Notes under the pieces: model-generated | What the model was told of the DNA's origin: nothing | Databases searched by the model: none | The model's input: the letters and a program-made list of their open reading frames with translations, nothing else | Origin: CAYMLL01 sp964390645 | GTDB lineage: Bacteria; Planctomycetota; UBA8108 | Assembly: GCA_964390645.1 (NCBI GenBank) | Contig: CAYMLL010000107.1 | Location: forward strand, 1 to 21,876 | DNA length: 21,876 bases | Direction: 5' to 3' | Part shown: one piece after another, positions 16,223 through 21,876 of the stretch | Numbering within the stretch: position 1 is the stretch's first letter | Layout of the letters: each line of letters starts with the position of its first letter | Made by a program: the position numbers and the translations under genes

Positions 16223-19200
16223 TCACCTCGCGGGAGTCCGCGGTGAGACTCCGGATCCCCCTGCCTCCGGTCCCCCCTGTAGCCCTTCTGCCTTCGTCTT
16301 CGGCCGGGCGCCCTCGTCGCCCTCGACGCCTTCCCGGGAGCCGCTTAGCCGCTCCCGGAAGTCGCCCCGCAACGGCGCCCGGAAGATCACCGGCGTCGGG
16401 CTCGACCCCCGCGTCTTGACATGACTCTCGAGTGACCCGGTGCGCTCCAGCCGACAGCCCTCGAGCGAGACCCGCGCCGTGCCCGCAGCGACAACGGCAC
16501 GGCCGTTGGCCACGAAGACCGAGCTCTCCGCGCTGACGTGGGAGCGCCTCGGGGCGGACCGGGCAATCGCTGGAAGGACTCCCCACGGCTCACGGTCGAC
16601 GAGAACGGCGACGCCGCTCTCGACGATCGTCAACGCGGTCGCGGCGAGCTTCGAGCCGTCGCGCACGTCGATGCCGACGCCGGCACCGGAGATCGTCACG
16701 TCGTCGAGACTCGCGGTCGACCCGGCGACACGAACGCCGGCACCGTGGACATCCCGCAGCGCCGTCGAGACGATCCGCGCCTGGCGCCGACGTCCCCGTC
16801 GCAGGTCGATTCCGTCACCGGCGAGCGCCTGGAAACGACACCGATCGACGAGCACCTTGCCGTCGATCGCGACCACCCCGTGGCGTGAATCGGTAACGAC
16901 GACGTCGCGCATCTCGATCGAGCCCTTGTCGACGCCGACTGCGTGACCGCGGATGCCCCGGAACACGCAACCATCGAGAGTGACCCGGGCGCCGCCGGCG
17001 TGGAGAAACGGCGTCGGAGGCGCCGGCAAAAAGCTCGCGGTGGGGTCTTCGTCCCCGCCGTCCTTCGTCTCGCCCGGCGAGCCCGACCCCGCCACCAGGT
17101 CCTGGCCCTTGCCGCCTTCGAAGCGGCAGTGCGCGATGAGCTGCTCCTTCGGACGCGATACGACCCCCGACCGGCTCACGCGGATCCCTCGCCACGGGCG
17201 CCGCCAGCTCTCGGTACGGAAGCTCACCGGATCGGAGCGCTCTCCGAGAATCTCGATGCGTCCCCGCACCTCGAGGAACGCGTCCGGCCCGCAGACGACC
17301 TCCACGCCCGGCTCGATTCTCAGCGTCGCGCCGGCGCCGACGGTGACCTCGCCGGCGAGGTAGTAGGGTCCTTCCTCGACGGTCCAGACGCTCCTGCCCG
17401 CAAGCGACGACGGCACCGGACGCGGCACGCGACCGACCTCGACGTTGATGCACCGCGACGACACGGCAAGGCCGTCCGCGTCGCGAAAGCGGACCCAGAT
17501 CTCGTTCGCGCCGTCCACCAGCGGCAGCGCCGATTGCCATTCCCCACGCACGGCATCGTAGCTCGCCGGCCGGCCGTCAACGCTCACCGAGAAGGCCGCC
17601 GCAGGGTCGGCGAAGCCCCAGAGACGAACACTCTCCGCCGCCCTCGACGTGAAGAGTCGGCTACCGAAACCGGCGATGCTCCGCCGTCCGCGAGAGGCTT
17701 CCGGCGCCTCATCCGGATCGTCCCCCGACGGGAAGGGCGGCGTTCCGAGCCCCGCATGCGGCCACAGTACGTAGCTCTCGCGCAGGCTGAGCTGCCGACG
17801 CCGAGCGAACCTCGCTAGCCTCTCGATGTCCCGCGGCAGGAAGGTGCTACCCATCTCCATCCCCTCGAGAACGAAGCTCGGGCCGCTGAGCGGACCGTCG
17901 ATGAGTTCCCGGATACGGACATGGTAGAGCGGCGCGATTCGGGGATGACGCACGAATCGTCGGATCGCCTTCAGCGTCGGTCGAAAGAGCGGCTGGTGCG
18001 GATCAGCGAAGGTCGAGTCGTGGTCCCACGGGATCAGCACCCACTTCCCATCACCCTCGCGCCGCACGACGAAGAAGTCGTCGGGATCGGAGACGCTGAG
18101 CCCCCCCTCCGTGTTTCCCAGCAGGTTGTTCGCCGCGAAGTACGTCGCCCACTCGGGCACGTCGACGAGCGCTGACACCGACTCGAAGTACTCGGCGTCG
18201 TCCTCGATATCGAGCGCCTCGAGGAGATCGAAGAGCCGGGTCAGATCCCGGCTCTCCTTCCTGTTGACACGCTGGTAGACGGCGAGGTGCTGCTCGATGT
18301 CCTCGCGACCGCGAAAGGCGAAGTCCGCCCCGAAGGGTCTGCCGCGCTTGCCGCGAAAGAGCTCTCCGGAGTCCGAGCCGAACTTGTCGTGGAGGAAGTT
18401 CTCGTCGACGACCTCGACATCGAGATACCGGCTGTCGTCGCGGCCCGGAATCGACAGCCGAACGGTCGTCAGCCGCGGCGTCGGAAGCCCCGCGTACTTC
18501 ATGAAGTCGCCACCTGCCTTCTGGCGGAAGGACTCGAAGGCGTTGAGGATGAAGCGATCGCGCCCGTCGAAGTACTCGCCCCCCGCGAGACGCAGGCGGT
18601 ACGACATGCGGCCGTCCGTCGGGCGCCGCGAGTTGTTGCCGCGCAGGCGCACGAAGCAGCCGTGACGCACGACACCGCTGCCGTCGACGACACCGGACCC
18701 GGACACGGAAGCTGTGAACGTGCACGGGTACCAGTCGACCGCCGAACGCTCCTGCGCCGCGAAGCGCCTCGCGTCCCCCGGCATCATGACGACGTGGTAG
18801 TTCGGCAGACCGTCCGTCCTCTTCTGCGGAGTCTCGACGGGCATGAGGAACTCGCGGCGTCCGGCCGGTATCGTCACCGCCCTGCCGGACGAGGGCTTGA
18901 CGACGAACCGGTACCCCACCACACCGCCCTCCGGCGCCTTCCTCGGCATCTTGAATCGCGCCGCGAAGTGCCCGTCCCCCGCCACGCCGTCGTCGAGCGC
19001 ACCGGTGTCGGACATGCGCCTGGACACCGGCCTCGAGCCGATGCTCACCTCGTGGTAGACGAGCTGCAAGCTCGACACGCGCCGCGAGCTGATCACGTGA
19101 GCGTGCACGGAGACGGTCTCCCCCGGCACCGGCGCAGCAGGCTCGTGCGACACGCCGACGACCATCGGAGAGATGAGCTTCTGCAGCCCGCGATTGCGGG

Positions 19201-20731
19201 CTCCAGGGCTCCCTCCGGGGCCGCCTCGCACCCACGACTCGCCCCAGCGATTGTCGATGCCGGGATTGCGCAGCTCCAGCGACGCGCCCTTGCCGTCCGC
19301 GGCTCTCGGCCACGGAGCTCGGTCGGCGTAGCGGACCTCGTCGACCGTCGCGCCCCACCGATCGCGCAGGACGATGCGCTCGGTCTTGTTCGACAGCCGT
19401 CCCTTGAACGGCCCGGCGACGGTCGCCCCCCGGGACACCGTAGCGCTGCGACGACGAAGGCTCGCCGGGTTCCGGGCGACGACGACATAGCCTCCCGGCG
19501 CGACGGCCACGTTCTTCGAGAAGCGCCAGCGGATCGCGTCGTCGAGCTCCCAGCCGTCGAGATTGACCACCCTCGTGCCGGGATTGTGGAGCTCGACGAA
19601 CTCGTCGCTCCCATCACCGCGCCCGCCGTTGTAGAGGACCTCGTTGATGACTATCTTCTCCGACACGGGGGCCTCGTTCGCGCGGCCCGGCGTCGGCCCC
19701 GGCAGGACGATCAGCTCGCTGCCACCGTCCGGGACGCGCCCGAAGCTGGTGCCGGCAGCCAGGTCGGGGATCTCGACCGCGTCGAGGAGCTCGCCTCGGG
19801 AGCCGAAGAGACAGAGCCGGCGACCCGATTCGCCGCCGTCGGGCGGTGTCAGCAGCGCGACGATCTCCGACTGCTCCGCGGCGACACGCAGGACCTCACC
19901 CGGCGCGAGGGACGCGGAGACGTCGACACTCCTCGCGCCCGGCTTCCGCGCATCCACGAGGTGCCCGTTGCGGAGCGTGACGCCGACAAGGCGCACAGCC
20001 GCCTTGCCGCCCGCCGCGAGCTCGACGAAGGGACCGCCCGGACCGAACCCGACCTCGTTGATGCGCGGTCGCGGTCGCGGACGCGCAGACCGCTTCCGGT
20101 CGCCCACGGCGCGGCGAGCCCCCCTTCTCGACGAGGCCTTGACGACGACACCCGACTCGGCGACCGAGTTCGCGGCCCCCGGCGTTCCACCGACGACGTG
20201 GCTGGCGTCCCAGCGCCACCCGTGCTCCCACTCCGCGCTCGGCGCGATCAGCTCGAGGCTGGCGCCGCGACCGTCGGCGTCGCGGGGCCAGACACCACCA
20301 CGGAAACCACGACCGTCGCGATAGTGTAGCGTCGCGACACGACGCCGCGCGCGGTTCTCGAGCACGAGGATCTCCCCCGAGTTCCCGAGCCGACCCTCGA
20401 AGTCTCCGAGGACGCGTCCGGCCCCCGAACGCGAGCGCAGCGCCTCGGCACGTCGAGCGATGGCGACGTGATCGCCGGGTGCCAGAACGACACCGTCGGG
20501 AAACATGAAACGGACAGCTCCCGAAAGCCGCCACGCACTGACGTCGACCCAGCGCACTCCACGATTGACGATCTCGACGAACTCCTCGTCGGCGAGGTCC
20601 CCCGGCGGATGGTAATGCACCTCGCTGAAGATGATGCCGTTCTCCCCCGCCCCCCAGAGATCTTGTCCGTCGACACGCAAGGACGCGACGAGCAGAGAAG
20701 CGAGAAGGAGCCTTGGCGCGACGTGTGACAT
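16223..20731 (-). CDS. Secreted LTD-CotH kinase-beta-helix multidomain protein
   Basis: This 1502-residue protein has a signal peptide (about 1-22). LTD-type beta sandwiches follow: one at about 30-190 (IIFSEVHYHPPGDLADEEFVEIVN), a degenerate one at about 225-350 (RINEVGFGPGGPFVEL), and one at about 359-520 (KIVINEVLYN, DEFVELHNPG). After a linker Ig-like domain, the CotH kinase domain spans about 644-1010, with RGNNSR at 697-702, the LNAFESFRQKAGGDF and GLPTPR region near 725-750, and the metal/ATP motif PWDHDSTF with D903 and D905. CotH proteins are atypical protein kinases first known from spore coats. A short Ig-like domain (about 1020-1105) and a right-handed beta-helix (about 1110-1450, repeated GVxVxDGS-type turns) complete it. 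The C-terminus is polar and unstructured, without a recognisable sorting signal. Surface or extracellular location is inferred; the substrate is unknown. Confidence 0.93.
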   Translation of the reverse strand: MSHVAPRLLLASLLVASLRVDGQDLWGAGENGIIFSEVHYHPPGDLADEEFVEIVNRGVRWVDVSAWRLSGAVRFMFPDGVVLAPGDHVAIARRAEALRSRSGAGRVLGDFEGRLGNSGEILVLENRARRRVATLHYRDGRGFRGGVWPRDADGRGASLELIAPSAEWEHGWRWDASHVVGGTPGAANSVAESGVVVKASSRRGARRAVGDRKRSARPRPRPRINEVGFGPGGPFVELAAGGKAAVRLVGVTLRNGHLVDARKPGARSVDVSASLAPGEVLRVAAEQSEIVALLTPPDGGESGRRLCLFGSRGELLDAVEIPDLAAGTSFGRVPDGGSELIVLPGPTPGRANEAPVSEKIVINEVLYNGGRGDGSDEFVELHNPGTRVVNLDGWELDDAIRWRFSKNVAVAPGGYVVVARNPASLRRRSATVSRGATVAGPFKGRLSNKTERIVLRDRWGATVDEVRYADRAPWPRAADGKGASLELRNPGIDNRWGESWVRGGPGGSPGARNRGLQKLISPMVVGVSHEPAAPVPGETVSVHAHVISSRRVSSLQLVYHEVSIGSRPVSRRMSDTGALDDGVAGDGHFAARFKMPRKAPEGGVVGYRFVVKPSSGRAVTIPAGRREFLMPVETPQKRTDGLPNYHVVMMPGDARRFAAQERSAVDWYPCTFTASVSGSGVVDGSGVVRHGCFVRLRGNNSRRPTDGRMSYRLRLAGGEYFDGRDRFILNAFESFRQKAGGDFMKYAGLPTPRLTTVRLSIPGRDDSRYLDVEVVDENFLHDKFGSDSGELFRGKRGRPFGADFAFRGREDIEQHLAVYQRVNRKESRDLTRLFDLLEALDIEDDAEYFESVSALVDVPEWATYFAANNLLGNTEGGLSVSDPDDFFVVRREGDGKWVLIPWDHDSTFADPHQPLFRPTLKAIRRFVRHPRIAPLYHVRIRELIDGPLSGPSFVLEGMEMGSTFLPRDIERLARFARRRQLSLRESYVLWPHAGLGTPPFPSGDDPDEAPEASRGRRSIAGFGSRLFTSRAAESVRLWGFADPAAAFSVSVDGRPASYDAVRGEWQSALPLVDGANEIWVRFRDADGLAVSSRCINVEVGRVPRPVPSSLAGRSVWTVEEGPYYLAGEVTVGAGATLRIEPGVEVVCGPDAFLEVRGRIEILGERSDPVSFRTESWRRPWRGIRVSRSGVVSRPKEQLIAHCRFEGGKGQDLVAGSGSPGETKDGGDEDPTASFLPAPPTPFLHAGGARVTLDGCVFRGIRGHAVGVDKGSIEMRDVVVTDSRHGVVAIDGKVLVDRCRFQALAGDGIDLRRGRRRQARIVSTALRDVHGAGVRVAGSTASLDDVTISGAGVGIDVRDGSKLAATALTIVESGVAVLVDREPWGVLPAIARSAPRRSHVSAESSVFVANGRAVVAAGTARVSLEGCRLERTGSLESHVKTRGSSPTPVIFRAPLRGDFRERLSGSREGVEGDEGARPKTKAEGLQGGPEAGGSGVSPRTPAR

Positions 20732-20768
20732 CGAGGATCCCGGCGCAAGAGCGGTCGATTCAGGAACC

Positions 20769-20790
20769 TCGTCAGTGTATCAGCTGACGA
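20769..20790. repeat. 7-bp inverted repeat upstream of the CotH-domain gene
   Basis: Arms TCGTCAG (20769-20775) and CTGACGA (20784-20790) are exact complements around an 8-nt loop. The repeat lies 38 bp upstream of the start codon of the LTD-CotH gene, in the 148-nt gap behind the PKD/dockerin gene. It could be an operator or an mRNA hairpin; there is no T-run. No clear promoter was recognised in this gap. Confidence 0.35.
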
Positions 20791-20858
20791 CGGAAGCTCG
20801 AACTCCCCGGTCCGCACCCGCGCCCGGATCCGCCGGACACGGACGGGGGGCCGACCGC

Positions 20859-20878
20859 CTCTCGCCCGGGGGCGAGAG
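20859..20878 (-). terminator. GC-rich hairpin directly after the dockerin-protein stop codon
   Basis: CTCTCGCCC (20859-20867) and GGGCGAGAG (20870-20878) are exact complements, one base after the stop at 20880. In RNA it would form 7-8 pairs with a small loop. The sequence after it is GC-rich with no U-tract, so it may be a 3'-end stabilising structure or an atypical terminator rather than a classical one. Confidence 0.45.
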
Positions 20879-20879
20879 A

Positions 20880-21876
20880 TCAAGGGTTGCACTTGGCGGA
20901 CGGGGTGAGACAGCCGAACGGGTCGTCGTCCGGGTCCTCGCCGCAGTCGTCCGGCGAGTAGTTCGTCGCCGAGGGCGAGGGGGACAGCGGCGGGGCGCCA
21001 CCGGAAAAGAGGTACCTGAAGACGATCACCGCATCGCTGATGACCAGCCGCCCGTTACCGTCGCTGTCCGCCGCATCCACACACTCCGGGGCAACACCAC
21101 CGGTGAACAGGTAGTTGAGCGTCAAGACACCGTCCGTCAGGTCGATGATGCCGCTGGAGTTCGAGTCGCCGCGAACCAGGAGCGGCCCGCCACCGGCCTC
21201 CGTCACGATCACGCTGATCGCCACGGATGCCGAGCTGTTGCACGCCTGCCCGTCGTCAACCGTCAGCTGATACGAGTAGCTGCCGATCGCCGTGAACGTC
21301 ACCGTCGTGCTCTGCGCCGCCGCGTCGGCGATGGTGTCGCCGGGAGGCCCTGTGAGCTTCAGCCAGCTGTACGACAGCCCCTGCGCGCCGCCGTCCCCAT
21401 CGTCCGAGCCCCCACCGTCCAGCGTCACCTCGACGCTGGCGCCGTCGAGGATCACCGAGACGTCCGGGTCGGCCGTGGCACTGGCGTTCGGCGGCGTGTT
21501 GGGACAGTCCGTGGTGACCGTGATCGTCACCGTTGCCGTCGCTGCGCTATCGCACGCCTGCCCGTCGTCGACCGTCAGCTGGTACCCGTAGCTGCCGCCT
21601 GCCGTGAACGTCACCGCCGTGCTCTGCGCCGCCTCGTCGGCGATCGTGTCTCCGGGAGGTCCGACGAGCTTCAGCCAGCCGTACGACAGCACCTGCGCAC
21701 CGCCGTCCCCGTCGTCCGAGCCGCCACCATCGAGCGTCGCCTCGACGCTGGCTCCGACGAGGATGACCGTCGTCCCGCCGGCGACGACGATGTCGGCCGT
21801 CGGCGCGGTGTTCGGACAGTCCGTCGTGACCGTGATCGTCACCGGTGCCGTCGCATCGCTATCGCACGCCTGCCCG
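20880..21876 (-). CDS. PKD-like repeat protein with paired dockerin-like module (5' end outside window)
   Basis: Only the C-terminal 331 residues are present; the frame is open to the right edge, where the last codons again read like the end of a repeat (GQACDS), so the gene continues. Two 104-residue PKD/Ig-like beta repeats are seen, each starting TDCPNT and containing LDGGGSDDGDGG, SWLKL or GWLKL, GPPGDTIAD, VTFTA and QLTVDDGQAC. Each has two conserved Cys that may pair. Then come two EF-hand-like dockerin type I segments: GDSNSSGIIDLTDGVLTLNY and DSDGNGRLVISDAVIVFRY, each with Asp/Asn at calcium positions and a YLFxGG ending. An acidic Cys-containing tail ends the protein. It is probably secreted and calcium-binding. 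The GTG near 21842 is an internal Val, not a start. It is followed by a hairpin and then the LTD-CotH gene on the same strand. Confidence 0.88.
   Translation of the reverse strand, partial: GQACDSDATAPVTITVTTDCPNTAPTADIVVAGGTTVILVGASVEATLDGGGSDDGDGGAQVLSYGWLKLVGPPGDTIADEAAQSTAVTFTAGGSYGYQLTVDDGQACDSAATATVTITVTTDCPNTPPNASATADPDVSVILDGASVEVTLDGGGSDDGDGGAQGLSYSWLKLTGPPGDTIADAAAQSTTVTFTAIGSYSYQLTVDDGQACNSSASVAISVIVTEAGGGPLLVRGDSNSSGIIDLTDGVLTLNYLFTGGVAPECVDAADSDGNGRLVISDAVIVFRYLFSGGAPPLSPSPSATNYSPDDCGEDPDDDPFGCLTPSAKCNP
21190..21876 (-). repeat. 312-bp coding tandem repeats (PKD-like domains)
   Basis: The block encoding the TDCPN boundary occurs at about 21502 and again at about 21814, a period of 312 bp or 104 codons. 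Long stretches are near-identical at the DNA level, for example around the GPPGDTIAD segment, suggesting recent duplication. A further copy begins at the right edge. Confidence 0.85.

Noticed and set aside
18287..20329. Long plus-strand open frame (about 680 codons) opposite the LTD-CotH gene
   Set aside because: Arg/Ala/Asp-rich sequence without domains; a GC-rich antisense shadow of a gene with clear family motifs on the other strand.

Overview
This is a 21.9 kb window of very GC-rich bacterial DNA. It carries fifteen convincing protein genes, no RNA genes, no CRISPR array and no mobile element. The best guess for the source is a planctomycete or near relative. This is inferred from the run-off protein ending in a paired type I dockerin-like module with a C-terminal 'CGEDPDDDPFGC'-style tail, from a giant secreted protein combining lamin-tail (LTD) and CotH kinase domains, and from a TatC with a large extra loop. 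No rRNA is present to confirm it.

Layout from left to right. (1) 13-2458, minus strand: tatC followed 4 nt later by a divergent YchF-type P-loop NTPase. (2) 2913-4157, minus: a membrane-anchored coiled-coil protein that ends in a beta domain and a BRCT-like domain. (3) 4158-5055: an 898-nt divergent intergenic region with two recognisable sigma70-type promoters facing away from each other. (4) 5056-7127, plus: coaE and rho, overlapping by one base (TGATG). (5) 7127-7198: three 24-bp tandem repeats between the converging rho and pseudopilin operons. (6) 7201-11699, minus: five pseudopilin genes of type II secretion type (two GspG-like, then GspH-, GspI- and GspJ-like), mostly overlapping. (7) 12346-14270, minus: accB-accC, encoding the biotin carrier and biotin carboxylase of acetyl-CoA carboxylase, behind a near-consensus promoter and an imperfect palindrome. 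(8) 14438-15914, minus: an HtrA-family protease followed by a small helical protein. (9) 16223-20731, minus: a 1502-residue secreted LTD/CotH/beta-helix protein. (10) 20880 to the right edge, minus: the 3' end of a PKD-like repeat protein with a dockerin-like module.

The common theme is the cell envelope and export: Tat translocation, type II-like pseudopilins, a periplasmic protease, and two large secreted multidomain proteins. These sit among housekeeping genes (coaE, rho, accBC, ychF-like). I saw no classical intrinsic terminator (GC hairpin plus U-tract) in any intergenic gap, so Rho-dependent ends may predominate. The observations most worth checking are the membrane-anchored BRCT-like protein, the roughly 210-residue insertion in TatC, the long leader in front of coaE-rho, the palindrome under the accB promoter, and the tandem repeats at the rho/pseudopilin junction. 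No wholly new multi-gene system stands out.
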